Part shown: in pieces, positions 8,430 to 16,818 of the stretch | Numbering within the stretch: position 1 is the stretch's first letter | How the letters are laid out: each line of letters starts with the position of its first letter | DNA from: Aliidongia sp035943795 | GTDB lineage: Bacteria; Pseudomonadota; Alphaproteobacteria; ATCC43930; CGMCC-115725 | DNA: 64,000 bases | Assembly (NCBI RefSeq): GCF_035943795.1 | Contig: NZ_DASZBY010000066.1 | Location: forward strand, 1-64,000 | Reading direction: 5' to 3' | Made by a program: the position numbers and the translations under genes | Notes under the pieces: generated by a model | The model's database searches: none | What the model saw: only the letters and a program-made list of their open reading frames with translations | Told to the model about the DNA's origin: nothing

Positions 8430-8876
8430 TCAGTCGGGATCGAGCAGGCGCGGCCCGGTGCCCTCGACCGACAGCGCGTCCTGGGGATTGCGCAGCGGGC
8501 ACTCGTCGAGCGACAGGCAACCGCAGCCGATGCAGCTGCCGAGCTGGTTGCGCAGACGGGTCAGCCGATCGATGCGCTCGTCGAGGTCGGCCTTCCATCG
8601 TTCGGACAGCCGCTGCCAGTCGGCCGTCGTCACCGGCGCATCGACCGGCAGGCTGGCCAGCGCATCCCGGATCGCGGCGAGCGAAATACCGGTGCGCTGC
8701 GCCACCTTGATGATCGCGACCCGGCGCAGCACGCCGCGCGGAAAGCGCCGCTGGTTGCCTGCCGTGCGCCGGCCGCGGATCAAGCCCTGCGCCTCGTAGA
8801 AATGGATGGTCGAGACGGCGAGGCCGCTGCGCAGCGCCACCTCGCCGACGCCCAGCTCCCGGCGGATCTCCCCCAC
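8430..8876 (-). CDS. soxR: SoxR-type redox-sensitive MerR regulator
   Basis: A 148-residue MerR-family protein closely resembling SoxR. The winged helix contains GEVALRSGLAVSTIHFYEAQ and NQRRFPRGVLRRVAIIKVAQ, followed by the dimerisation helix and the [2Fe-2S] motif with Cys115, Cys118, Cys120 and Cys126 (CIGCGCLSLDECP). Oxidation of the cluster by redox-cycling compounds should activate target promoters. The start is assigned to the GTG at 8876, directly after the acetamidase stop, because it gives a normal N terminus; the ATG at 8915 would lie within the upstream gene. Being last in an amidase operon is unusual for SoxR. Confidence 0.88.
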   Translation of the reverse strand: MGEIRRELGVGEVALRSGLAVSTIHFYEAQGLIRGRRTAGNQRRFPRGVLRRVAIIKVAQRTGISLAAIRDALASLPVDAPVTTADWQRLSERWKADLDERIDRLTRLRNQLGSCIGCGCLSLDECPLRNPQDALSVEGTGPRLLDPD

Positions 8877-8877
8877 C

Positions 8878-9819
8878 CTAGCGGCGCACCAGCAGGCTCT
8901 TGGCCAGCATGGCATGGATGCCCTTGTTGCCGTCGACCATCTGGGTCACGCGCAGGTCGCAGGCGACGCTGGTCAGCATGTAGGCATCCTCGCGCGCCAG
9001 GCCGGTGGCATTCGCGATCAGGTCGATCATCTCGCGCAGCGCCGTCGTCGCGGCATCGTCGAGGTCTGGGTCGAAACCCATGGTGATCCAATGGGTCGGC
9101 GTTTCGGCACGCGGCAGCGGGAGCTTCAGGTCCTTGCGCAGGATGATCTGGAAGCGCCCTTCCAGCGCGGTTTCGAGTGCGGTCAGGCAGACCTCGCCGT
9201 CGCCCTGCGCCCCATGGCCGTCGCCGACCGAGAACAGCGCGCCCGGCGCGAACACCGGCAGATAGAGCACGGTGCCCGGCACCAGCTCCTTCAGGTCCAT
9301 GTTACCGCCATACGCGCGCGGCTCGATCGTGCTGACAGCGCCGAACGCGGCCGGCGGCGCCACGCCCATGACGCCGAAGAACGGCGTCAACGGCAACTCC
9401 GTGCCCCAGGGCAGGATCGCTACGCCGCGCTCCCGGTCGAGGCGGGTATGCCAGGTCTTGCCGAACGGAAAATCCGCCGGCAGGGAACCCATGGTCGGGT
9501 GGATGCGCGTCCAGGCCCAATCTTGCCGGCATTCGACGGACTCGATGCGGATCTCCAGGACATCGCCGGGCAGGGCGCCCTCGACCGCGACCGGTCCGGT
9601 CAATAGATGTCCGCGCATGCGCGGCACCATGGCCTCGATCACCGCCTGGTGATCCGGCAGGACGGTGAATCCCGGGGGCGGCAGCACATCGCGTCCGCCG
9701 GAAATGCTCTCGATCGTCACCCGATCGCCCGACCGGATGGTCAGGACCGGCGGCAGGCTCGCATCGAAGAAGCCCCAATGGCAGGTCTCGGGGCTGGAGC
9801 CCAGGCGATGGTCGGTCAT
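8878..9819 (-). CDS. acetamidase/formamidase family protein
   Basis: A 313-residue member of the FmdA/AmdA family, cytoplasmic enzymes that hydrolyse short amides to ammonia and the acid. Family features include the N-terminal HWGFFDASLPPVLTIRSGDRV, GHLLTGPVAVEGALPGDVLE in the middle, and FSVGDGHGAQGDGEVCLTA with the conserved acidic and histidine residues. The length is normal for the shorter bacterial members. Its ATG overlaps the upstream amidase stop as ATGA, and soxR begins one base after its stop, making a three-gene unit. It probably supplies nitrogen from amides; the exact substrate is unknown. Confidence 0.9.
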   Translation of the reverse strand: MTDHRLGSSPETCHWGFFDASLPPVLTIRSGDRVTIESISGGRDVLPPPGFTVLPDHQAVIEAMVPRMRGHLLTGPVAVEGALPGDVLEIRIESVECRQDWAWTRIHPTMGSLPADFPFGKTWHTRLDRERGVAILPWGTELPLTPFFGVMGVAPPAAFGAVSTIEPRAYGGNMDLKELVPGTVLYLPVFAPGALFSVGDGHGAQGDGEVCLTALETALEGRFQIILRKDLKLPLPRAETPTHWITMGFDPDLDDAATTALREMIDLIANATGLAREDAYMLTSVACDLRVTQMVDGNKGIHAMLAKSLLVRR

Positions 9820-11186
9820 GAGGCCGCACCGGACGCCAAGGCCGCCTCGACCGCCTGGCCGACCGCGAGCAGCCGCCGATCGCCGCCATGTTCACCGACC
9901 AGCGACAGGCCGACCGGCAATTCGCCGGGTGCCTGGACCGGCAGGGTGAGTGCGCAGCGGTCCAGTGCATTGAACAGGGACGTGTTGCGCAGCACCAGGC
10001 CATTCCATCGCATATAATCCGCATCGGCGACCAACTCGTCCTGCCGGGGCGGCGGCACCGGGACGGTCGGCGTCAGCACCGCGTCGAACGGTGCCGTCGC
10101 CTGGTCGAACGCCGCGATCAGGGCTGCCCGCAGCTCGAGTGCCGCAATGTAATCCGCCGCAGACACCCCGGCCGACGCCTCAAGGCGCGACCGCACGCGC
10201 GGATCGTAGCGATGGCCGGCCTGGGCCAGCAAGATCCGGTGCCAGGCGAAAGCCTCCGGCCCGGCCACACCGCCCAGCCGGTTGATGTCCTGGACGCGCG
10301 CCAGCACCGCCATCGGCGTCTCGACGATCCGGGCGCCGGCATCGGCCAGTTGCTTCAGCGCCCGGGCGAACGCCGTCGCCACGACCGGGGCCAGGTCGTC
10401 GAGCACGTAGCCGGTCGGCACGGCGAAGCGCAGGCCGGCCAGCGGCAGATCCGGCAGAGGCGCCGGATCTTCGCCGGCCAGCACCGCGTCGACCAGCGCG
10501 CAGCACGCGACCGAGGCGGCGAGCGGCCCGATCGAATCGAGCGAGGTCGACAGCGGCACCGCTCCGGCGCGCGTGATCCTTCGCTGGGTCGGCTTCAGCC
10601 CGACGAGCCCGCAGAACGCCGCCGGAATGCGGACGGAGCCGCCGGTATCGGTGCCGATGGCAACGGCGCACATGCCATCGGCGGCGGAGACGCCGGCGCC
10701 GGAGGACGAGCCGCCGGGCACGCGCGCCCGATCGAACGGGTTGCCGGGCGTGCCGTAGTGCGGATTGAGCCCGAGGCCGGAATAGGCGAATTCGACCATG
10801 TTGCTCTTGCCGACGATCACGGCGCCGGCGGCGCGCAGGCGCCGGACGATCGGCGCGTCCTCTGCCGCGGGGCGACGATCGCCGAGCGCGGTCGAACCGG
10901 CAAGCGTCACCTCGCCGGCGACATCGAACAGATCCTTGATCGAGACCGGCAGGCCCGCGAGCGGCGAGGCGACCTGGCCCTGCGCGCGCAGGGCATCGCT
11001 GGCCGCCGCCGCCGCCCGCGCTGCGGCGCCATAGGTCCGGGTGAAGGTCCTGGCTCCCTCACCCGAAGGGTCGGCGATGCGCGCCAGCGCGGTCTCGGTC
11101 AATTCGGCACTGGTAGTTCGGCCGGCCGCGAGATCGGCGGCGAGACCGGCAAGAGTCGGCAGGCGGGAGGCGGACGGACGGGACAT
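9816..11186 (-). CDS. amidase, amidase-signature family
   Basis: A 456-residue amidase-signature enzyme with the Ser-cisSer-Lys triad visible as Lys84 (LPVSIKDLFD), Ser160 in GGSSSGAG and nucleophile Ser184 in DTGGSVRIPAAFCG. It hydrolyses an amide bond in the cytoplasm. It resembles GatA-like and AtzF-like amidases, but no GatB/GatC genes are nearby, so tRNA amidotransfer is unlikely. The start is taken at the ATG giving MSRPSASRLP; the longer frame to 11279 has no family support. It is the first gene of an operon with acetamidase and soxR, suggesting consecutive steps in degrading an amide-containing compound. Confidence 0.9.
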   Translation of the reverse strand: MSRPSASRLPTLAGLAADLAAGRTTSAELTETALARIADPSGEGARTFTRTYGAAARAAAAASDALRAQGQVASPLAGLPVSIKDLFDVAGEVTLAGSTALGDRRPAAEDAPIVRRLRAAGAVIVGKSNMVEFAYSGLGLNPHYGTPGNPFDRARVPGGSSSGAGVSAADGMCAVAIGTDTGGSVRIPAAFCGLVGLKPTQRRITRAGAVPLSTSLDSIGPLAASVACCALVDAVLAGEDPAPLPDLPLAGLRFAVPTGYVLDDLAPVVATAFARALKQLADAGARIVETPMAVLARVQDINRLGGVAGPEAFAWHRILLAQAGHRYDPRVRSRLEASAGVSAADYIAALELRAALIAAFDQATAPFDAVLTPTVPVPPPRQDELVADADYMRWNGLVLRNTSLFNALDRCALTLPVQAPGELPVGLSLVGEHGGDRRLLAVGQAVEAALASGAAS

Positions 11187-11405
11187 GGGGATGAGTCCTG
11201 AGGCGGAAGCGAGGCGCTGATGTTGGCCCAGGAAACATCGCCGATGCAATTGCCGATCGGCCGGTTCGTCGTTATCCATCCGTTAACGCGAACCTGAAAC
11301 CCTGCAGCCCGGCAAAGGACCGTCGAGACGGTTCCCGAGCACCATGTTCCGTCCCCGTCCCGGCCCGATGCGCCGGGCTCGGCCGATACTTGAAAGGGAT
11401 CGCTC

Positions 11406-11603
11406 ATGAGCGTTGTCGGACTGACCCTAGCCAGCGGCGAGCCCGTCTACGTCAACCCGGATCGGGTGAACCGGCTCAGCAAGGCGGCGTTCCTCGCCTC
11501 GGACTCGTTCACCGAAGTCTCGTTCGGTCACGGCGATACCGTCGTGGTCAAGGGCGACATGGACTATATCGCCTTCCAGCTGTTCCCCGACCGCGTCCGG
11601 TAA
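11406..11603 (+). CDS. small protein, FlbD-like outline
   Basis: A 65-residue soluble protein starting at an ATG preceded by a GAAAGGG ribosome site. The pattern LTLASGEPVYVNPDRVNRL followed by FTEVSFGHGDTVVVKGDMDYI recalls the FlbD/YlzI family, in which small proteins have the order strand, VNPD..I, strand, V.G. There is no flagellar gene nearby, so that similarity is structural at best. The P-loop kinase follows 23 bp downstream and may be cotranscribed. Function unknown. Confidence 0.55.
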   Translation: MSVVGLTLASGEPVYVNPDRVNRLSKAAFLASDSFTEVSFGHGDTVVVKGDMDYIAFQLFPDRVR

Positions 11604-11626
11604 TTCTTCCGGGACATTCATCGGCC

Positions 11627-12136
11627 ATGCTGATCGTGTTCGGCGGTCTGCCCGGCACGGGCAAGACGACGCTGGCGCGAGCGATCGCGCATGAGCGGCA
11701 TGCGACTTATCTCAGAATCGATACGATCGAGCAGGTGCTCCGCGGGTCGGGCGTGGCCGATCCCGTCGGCCCGGCCGGCTATCTCGTGGCCTATGCCGTT
11801 GCCGAAGCCAATCTCCGCCTGGGTCGGACCGTCGTCGCCGATTCGGTCAACCCGCTTGCGATCACGCGGGACCGATGGCAGGAGATCGCCGAAACGGCGG
11901 GCTGCAGGATCGCGGAAATCGAGATCGTCTGCTCTGACCCGAACGAGCATCGGCAACGTGTCGAGGCGCGGACCACCGACGTGCCCGGCTTGGTGCCGCC
12001 AACCTGGCAGCAGGTTCTCCAACACGAATATGACGCGTGGAACCGGCCCCACCTGATCCTCGACACCGCCGGCCTAACTCTCGAGGCGAGTCTGACCGAA
12101 CTGCGGGCCGCAATCGACCGCGGTTGCCCCGTTTAG
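11627..12136 (+). CDS. P-loop ATPase/kinase (AAA_33 type)
   Basis: A 169-residue nucleotide-binding protein with a Walker A motif at residues 6-14 (GGLPGTGKTT), then the YLRIDTIEQVL strand that positions Walker B-like Asp and Glu residues, and VVADSVNPL, where other members bind metal. The family (AAA_33/zeta-toxin-like) contains small-molecule and nucleoside kinases. No antitoxin-like gene accompanies it, so toxin function is unlikely. The start is the ATG giving MLIVFGGLPGTGK at 11627; the longer frame overlaps the small upstream gene. Phosphate acceptor unknown. Confidence 0.82.
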   Translation: MLIVFGGLPGTGKTTLARAIAHERHATYLRIDTIEQVLRGSGVADPVGPAGYLVAYAVAEANLRLGRTVVADSVNPLAITRDRWQEIAETAGCRIAEIEIVCSDPNEHRQRVEARTTDVPGLVPPTWQQVLQHEYDAWNRPHLILDTAGLTLEASLTELRAAIDRGCPV

Positions 12137-12186
12137 GTCGCGCGGAAACCACGCCTTCGCGCTGTTAAGCAACCAGGCGATCCCCG

Positions 12187-13923
12187 CTATTCGGCCGCGT
12201 TGGCGGTCGCGCGTTCGGCCGTTGCAGCGATGCGGTCGAGACCCCAGCGGCGACAGAAATCGCCGAAGCCTTCGCCTTCATGGCGCTCGGTCGCGAACAG
12301 AGCGATGACCGGCTCCAGAGTCCGGCCGATCTCGGCCATCGGCACGCGCTCGAACACCCGGGCATTGAGCCGGGTCGTGTCGAAATCGCCACCCAGATAG
12401 ATCGCGTAATGGCCGGGAATGCGCCCGACCAGGCCGATGTCGCCGACCGACGGACGGGCGCAGCCGTTCGGGCAGCCGGTGACGCGCAACGCGATCCGCT
12501 CATCGCCGACGCCATGCCGTTTCAGCACGGTCTCGATATCGACCAGGATATCGTCCAGCACCCGCTCGGCCTCGGTGAGCGCCAAGCCGCAGCTGGGCAG
12601 CGCCGGACAGGCGAGCGCGAAGCGGCGCAGCAATGTCTCGGCACCCGGCAGGATGACACCCTCTTCCTCCAGGATGGCTTCGAGCCGTTCTTTGTCGGCC
12701 AGATCGACATCGGCGAAGATGACGTCCTGGGCGGGCGTGAACACCGGACGCGCGGCGATTTCGCTCAACACCCGGCGCAAGCCGGTCGCGACCCGTACCT
12801 TGCCCTTGTCCTCGATCCGGCCGCTCAGGATCGGCAGGCCGTAATACCACTTGCCGTCGCCCTGCGGATGCCAGCCCGAATGATCCTTGATGCGCAGGGC
12901 GGGGAAAGCCGGCGGATCCGCGAGCGGTTTGTCCAGATGACGCTCCATCTCGGCCTTGATGCGCGGCAGCCCCAGGGCGTCGACGACGTATTTCAGTCGG
13001 GCGTGCTTGCGATCGACCCGGTCGCTATGGTCGCGATGGATGGCGAGTACGGCCTTGACCGCCGGCAACAGGTCGTCGGGCTCGACGAAGGCGACATAGC
13101 TGGCGAGGCGCGGATAGGTGTGCGCCTTGTTGTGGGTCATGCCCAGGCCGCCGCCGATCGCGAACACGTAGCCCTGGAGCCGGTCGCCGTCGAACAGCGC
13201 GACGATGCCCAGATCGTTGGTCAGCACCTCGATCGAATTATCCTCGGGCGCGGTGATGCCGATCTTGAATTTGCGCGGCAGGTAGGTCGGGCCATAGAGC
13301 GGATCGACCTCGGGCTCGGCCTTTGGTGCCGGCCGGATTTCCTCGTCGCCGACCCAGATCTCGTGATAGGCGCGCGTCTGCGGGAACAGCGCGTTCGAAA
13401 TCATGACCGCGTCGGCGCGGATGCGACGATGCACCGCATCCTCGACCGGTGCAGCCGTTGCCGTCACGTTGCGCGCCACGTCGCCGCACGCACCGAACGT
13501 AGTCAGCAGCGCCTGGTTCACGCCGTGGATGGTCGCATACAGGTCGTGCTTGGCCACGCCATGGAACTGCAGGCCCTGGCGCGTGGTGATGCGCAGGCGG
13601 CCCTGGCTGTAGGATTGGGCGAGCGCGTCGACCGCCAGATACTGCTGGGCCGTCATCAGGCCGGCCGGCGCCTTGATCCGCGCCATGAACTCGGTCCGCT
13701 TCTCGGCACCCGCCTGCTTCAGTTCGGTCGCACTGTCGCGGTCGTACCCCTGATAGATTCCGTGAAACTTCAGCAGCTGATGGTCGGATTCGGCAAACGC
13801 CGTGGTCGGCGCGCGCAGTTCCTCGGATATCCCGCCGCGCAGGCGCCGGCTCGCCGCCTTGAAGCCTTCGACCTTGGAAACCTTGTTCCCTAGGGCTTCC
13901 GCCCTGTTTTCCGCGACCATCAT
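12187..13923 (-). CDS. nitrite/sulfite reductase, siroheme-[4Fe-4S] hemoprotein
   Basis: A 578-residue assimilatory nitrite/sulfite reductase reducing sulfite to sulfide (or nitrite to ammonia) with six electrons. The cluster and siroheme ligands are Cys439 and Cys445 (C-x5-C in ACPALPSC) and Cys484 and Cys488 (C-x3-C in TGCPNGCARP). RLRITTRQGLQFHG and the Arg/Lys-rich anion-binding positions of the first repeat are also present. Sulfite is favoured because of the putative exporter and Rrf2 gene nearby, but the family does not separate the two from sequence alone. The start is one of two adjacent ATGs after a GGAG site. No cysG or cysH is adjacent. An AT-rich divergent promoter is shared with a binding-protein gene. 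Confidence 0.92.
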   Translation of the reverse strand: MMVAENRAEALGNKVSKVEGFKAASRRLRGGISEELRAPTTAFAESDHQLLKFHGIYQGYDRDSATELKQAGAEKRTEFMARIKAPAGLMTAQQYLAVDALAQSYSQGRLRITTRQGLQFHGVAKHDLYATIHGVNQALLTTFGACGDVARNVTATAAPVEDAVHRRIRADAVMISNALFPQTRAYHEIWVGDEEIRPAPKAEPEVDPLYGPTYLPRKFKIGITAPEDNSIEVLTNDLGIVALFDGDRLQGYVFAIGGGLGMTHNKAHTYPRLASYVAFVEPDDLLPAVKAVLAIHRDHSDRVDRKHARLKYVVDALGLPRIKAEMERHLDKPLADPPAFPALRIKDHSGWHPQGDGKWYYGLPILSGRIEDKGKVRVATGLRRVLSEIAARPVFTPAQDVIFADVDLADKERLEAILEEEGVILPGAETLLRRFALACPALPSCGLALTEAERVLDDILVDIETVLKRHGVGDERIALRVTGCPNGCARPSVGDIGLVGRIPGHYAIYLGGDFDTTRLNARVFERVPMAEIGRTLEPVIALFATERHEGEGFGDFCRRWGLDRIAATAERATANAAE

Positions 13924-13985
13924 CGAGCTCCGCCGACCGACCACATATCCAAACTGGGCTACGATAAATAGCCTTATTCAGAAAA

Positions 13986-13996
13986 TGTAAATTACA
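13986..13996. promoter_or_regulatory. palindrome with TGTAATTT motif between sulfite reductase and binding protein
   Basis: TGTAAATTACA is a perfect 11-bp palindrome about 65 bp upstream of the reductase start; its minus strand reads CTGTAATTTACATT. The core TGTAATTT recurs in two other intergenic regions of this block (15118-15136 and near 18100). The surroundings (13960-14030) are markedly AT-rich and must hold both divergent promoters. It is a plausible site for the Rrf2 regulator at 18132-18638. Confidence 0.45.
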
Positions 13997-14030
13997 GAAT
14001 TTCACCGGATACATATGTTTATTTGTTTGT

Positions 14031-14042
14031 GGCTTGCAAGCC
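14031..14042. promoter_or_regulatory. 12-bp perfect palindrome upstream of binding-protein gene
   Basis: GGCTTGCAAGCC is a perfect palindrome 48 bp before the ATG of the NitT/TauT-type binding protein, and ACATATGT lies just upstream at 14011-14018. It could be an operator separate from the TGTAATTT sites. Only position and symmetry support this. Confidence 0.25.
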
Positions 14043-14090
14043 TCATCCCGTGCGACAGTCGGGTGCGGTCACTGCGGGCGAGGGAACCCC

Positions 14091-15095
14091 ATGCGCTTGG
14101 CACCGGCGGCTCTGGCGTTGCTTGCGATGCTCCTCGGGGGCATTGCGGCAGCCGGGGCCGAGACCAACGAGATCCACATCGCGATGCAGCCGGGCGTCGG
14201 ACAATTGCCGATGAGTGTGCTGCGAGCCCAGGGCCTGATCGAAGCCGCGGTCGAACACCATGGGCTGCCGCGCCCGACGATCGACTGGACCGACCTCGCC
14301 GGCGGGGCTGCTCTCAACGAAGCGCTGATCGCCGGCCGGGCCGACCTGATTGCCGCCGGCATCACGCCGATGATCCAGATCTGGGCCCGCAGCCGATCCT
14401 CGCTGGGCGTGCGCGGCATCGCGGCGCTGGGCTCGATGCCGCTGTTCCTGGTGACGGCCGATCCGCGCATCCGGACGATCCGCGACTTCGGCGCGCAGGA
14501 CCGCATCGCCGTACCGGCGGTCGGCGTCAGCATTCACGCGATCGTGCTGGAAATGGCGGCGGAGAAGAGCTTCGGCGACGGCAAATGGGCGCAGCTCAAC
14601 GATCAGACCGTGAGCATGACCTTCGCCGACGCCGCCATCGCGCTCATGACCCGGTCGCGGACGGTCACCGCCGCTTTCTCGGTCTCGCCGTTCCAGGAAC
14701 AGCAGTTGGAGGATCCGCACATTCATCGGATCCTGAGCAGCTACGAGGTTCTGGGCGGGCCGCATACCCAGGCGGCGCTCTACGCGACCGCCAGGTTCCA
14801 TGACGACAACCCGGAAACCTCGTCCGCGATCTTCGAAGCGCTCGACCAGGCCATGCGCTTCATCCGGGACGATCCCAAGGCGGCCGCCGCGGCCTATGTG
14901 AAGGTCGAGCAATCGCCGCTCAGCGTCGATTTCGTCGAGCACATCGTGCGCGATCCCGACCATGTCTTCACGATCGTGCCGCAGAACGTGCAGAAGTTCG
15001 CCGATTTCCTGTACCGCACCGGCCAGATCAAGGCCCCCCCGAAATTCTGGACGGACCTGTTCTTCGGCGAGGTCGCGGCGAAGTCCGGAAGCTGA
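14091..15095 (+). CDS. ABC transporter substrate-binding protein, NitT/TauT type
   Basis: A 334-residue periplasmic binding protein with a Sec signal peptide (MRLAPAALALLAMLLGG, cleavage near AGA-E at residues 23-24). The mature protein has the NMT1/SsuA-like outline: IHIAMQPGVGQLPMSVLRAQGLIE, WTDLAGGAALNEALIAGRADLIA and MTFADAAIALMTRS. Relatives bind sulfonates, nitrate, taurine or pyrimidine precursors. The start at 14091 follows GCGAGGGAA and gives a clean signal peptide. There is no ATPase or permease gene beside it, so it must use a transporter encoded elsewhere. Divergence from sulfite reductase suggests a sulfonate or another sulfur source. Confidence 0.85.
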   Translation: MRLAPAALALLAMLLGGIAAAGAETNEIHIAMQPGVGQLPMSVLRAQGLIEAAVEHHGLPRPTIDWTDLAGGAALNEALIAGRADLIAAGITPMIQIWARSRSSLGVRGIAALGSMPLFLVTADPRIRTIRDFGAQDRIAVPAVGVSIHAIVLEMAAEKSFGDGKWAQLNDQTVSMTFADAAIALMTRSRTVTAAFSVSPFQEQQLEDPHIHRILSSYEVLGGPHTQAALYATARFHDDNPETSSAIFEALDQAMRFIRDDPKAAAAAYVKVEQSPLSVDFVEHIVRDPDHVFTIVPQNVQKFADFLYRTGQIKAPPKFWTDLFFGEVAAKSGS

Positions 15096-15117
15096 TCGGC
15101 CGCCCCTTCGAATTATC

Positions 15118-15136
15118 AATTACAAATATTGTAATT
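15118..15136. promoter_or_regulatory. perfect inverted repeat upstream of aldo/keto reductase
   Basis: AATTACAAATATTGTAATT has perfect 8-bp arms (AATTACAA/TTGTAATT) around ATA. It lies 50 bp before the aldo/keto reductase start and 23 bp after the binding-protein stop. It is the most symmetrical of the three TGTAATTT-type sites and strikingly AT-rich for this genome. A dimeric regulator such as the nearby Rrf2 protein is the likely ligand. Confidence 0.55.
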
Positions 15137-15185
15137 TGTCACAGACGCCCTTAAATGTTCCCCGGAGCAATCAAGGGAGCATCCA

Positions 15186-16172
15186 ATGCGACAGCGGCTT
15201 CTCGGGACCGGCGGTCCCAGCGTTTCGGCCATCGGCCTCGGCTGCATGGGCATGTCGGGCATCTACGGTGCCGCCGACGATGGCGAGAGTGTCGCCACCA
15301 TCCGGGCAGCGCTCGACGCCGGCATCAACCTGCTCAACACCGGCGATTTCTACGGCATGGGCCATAACGAATGCCTGGTGCGGGAGGCGATCCGCGGGCG
15401 CCGCGACCAGGCCTTCGTCTCGGTCAAGTTCGGGGCACTCCGGTCACCGGACGGCGCCTTTGTGGGCTTCGACAGCCGGCCGGCAGCGGTGAAGAATTTC
15501 CTCAGCTACACGTTGCAGCGGCTCGGCACCGACCATGTCGATCTGTATCAGCCGGCGCGTATCGACCCGGCCGTGCCGATCGAAGAGACGGTGGGTGCCA
15601 TCGCCGATCTGGTCAAGGCGGGCTACGTCCGACACATCGGCCTGTCCGAAGCATCGGCGGCCACGGTCCGGCGCGCCCACAAGATCCGTCCGATCGCTGC
15701 GTTGGAAATCGAGTATTCGCTGATCGACCGCGAGATCGAGGCCGAGGTCCTGCCGACCCTGCGCGAATTGGGCATCGGCCTCGTCGCGTATGGTGTGCTG
15801 TCACGCGGGTTGCTGGGCGGCGACGTCAAGCCGGGCCAGAGCTTCGCGCCTGGCGATTTCCGCGGTCATTCGCCCCGGTTCACGGCCGAGAACCTGGCGC
15901 AGAACCATCGGATCGTCGAGGCGCTGGCCGCCTTCGCCGCCGAACGCGGCACGACCGCGGCCCAGGTGGCGATCGCCTGGGCGCTGTCCCGCGGCCCGGA
16001 CATCGTGCCGTTGGTCGGCACCAGGCGGCGCGCGCGTCTCGCCGAAGCGATCGCGGCGAGCGAGTTGGTCCTGGGCGAAGCCGACCTCGCAGCCCTCGAG
16101 ACGCTCATCCAGCCGGGCCAGGTCGCCGGCACGCGCTACGCCACCGCGCAGATGGCGCTCCTCAACGGCTAG
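15186..16172 (+). CDS. aldo/keto reductase family protein
   Basis: A 328-residue TIM-barrel protein of the aldo/keto reductase superfamily, normally NADPH-dependent carbonyl reductases. The start follows AAGGGAGC. Family motifs include GLGCMGMSGIYG at the N terminus and the C-terminal cofactor region PLVGTRRRARLAEAI. The catalytic tetrad looks altered: the usual DTA-x-x-Y reads NTGDFYG (Asp to Asn, Tyr kept), Lys is kept in VSVKFG, and the usual YYQHR reads LYQPAR (His to Ala). It may have changed activity. A palindromic operator precedes it and a TetR gene follows on the same strand. Confidence 0.88.
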   Translation: MRQRLLGTGGPSVSAIGLGCMGMSGIYGAADDGESVATIRAALDAGINLLNTGDFYGMGHNECLVREAIRGRRDQAFVSVKFGALRSPDGAFVGFDSRPAAVKNFLSYTLQRLGTDHVDLYQPARIDPAVPIEETVGAIADLVKAGYVRHIGLSEASAATVRRAHKIRPIAALEIEYSLIDREIEAEVLPTLRELGIGLVAYGVLSRGLLGGDVKPGQSFAPGDFRGHSPRFTAENLAQNHRIVEALAAFAAERGTTAAQVAIAWALSRGPDIVPLVGTRRRARLAEAIAASELVLGEADLAALETLIQPGQVAGTRYATAQMALLNG

Positions 16173-16230
16173 GCAAGGCCCTACTCTCTCTGGCGAACGG
16201 AAACCCCGCGAGCCAGAGAGACCAGCCGAT

Positions 16231-16815
16231 TTGAGCGATGCGACGCGTGAGCGAATCCTGGAGGCGACCGAAACCCTGCTGCGCCGCCACGGTGCCGACA
16301 AGGTCGCCGTAGTCGACGTGGCCCGCGCGCTTGGCATGAGCCACGCCAATGTCTACCGCTTTTTCGACAGCAAGGAGGCACTGCGCAATGCGATCGTCGA
16401 GCGCTGGCTGCTCCGGGTCACCGCACCGCTCGATGCCATCGTCGCCGCCGACGGCCCGGCGGGCGAACGCTTGCGTGAATGGTGTCTGGTCCTGATGGCG
16501 GAGAAACGCCGCAAGGTGCTGGACGATCCCGACATGTTCGCGGCATTTCAGGGCCTGGTCTCCCACGCCCGCGCGGCGTTGACCGGCCATATGGGCCACC
16601 TGACCAGCCAGGTCCACGCGCTGATCTCGGCCGGCTGCCAAAGTGGCGAATTCCGGGTCGCGGACAAGGATGCGGCGACCCACATGGTGCTGGACGCGAC
16701 CGTGCGCTTCCATCATCCCCGTCTGGTCGCCGAGGCGGCCGGCCTGGATCTCGATCGACGCGCCGACGCCGTCATCCGGATGGTGCTGGCCGGCCTGGCC
16801 GGTGGGGTGCTGTAA
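16231..16815 (+). CDS. TetR family transcriptional regulator
   Basis: A 194-residue TetR regulator starting at a TTG (LSDATRERILEATETLLRRHG). The helix-turn-helix at about residues 20-50 reads VAVVDVARALGMSHANVYRFFDSKEAL, and a C-terminal helical domain like TetR_C_7 follows. Upstream in-frame starts would fall within the aldo/keto reductase gene, so TTG is preferred; an AGAG-like site precedes it. The 58-bp gap to the reductase gene and the shared strand suggest cotranscription. It converges with the YeiH-type gene, leaving only 3 bp between their stops. Confidence 0.85.
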   Translation: MSDATRERILEATETLLRRHGADKVAVVDVARALGMSHANVYRFFDSKEALRNAIVERWLLRVTAPLDAIVAADGPAGERLREWCLVLMAEKRRKVLDDPDMFAAFQGLVSHARAALTGHMGHLTSQVHALISAGCQSGEFRVADKDAATHMVLDATVRFHHPRLVAEAAGLDLDRRADAVIRMVLAGLAGGVL

Positions 16816-16818
16816 CGG

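Noticed and set aside
11627..12136. Zeta-type toxin interpretation of the P-loop kinase
   Set aside because: No epsilon-like antitoxin; the upstream small protein resembles FlbD more than an antitoxin.
12280..13893. 537-codon plus-strand frame opposite the sulfite reductase
   Set aside because: Antisense shadow; the minus strand has all four cluster cysteines and the normal family length.
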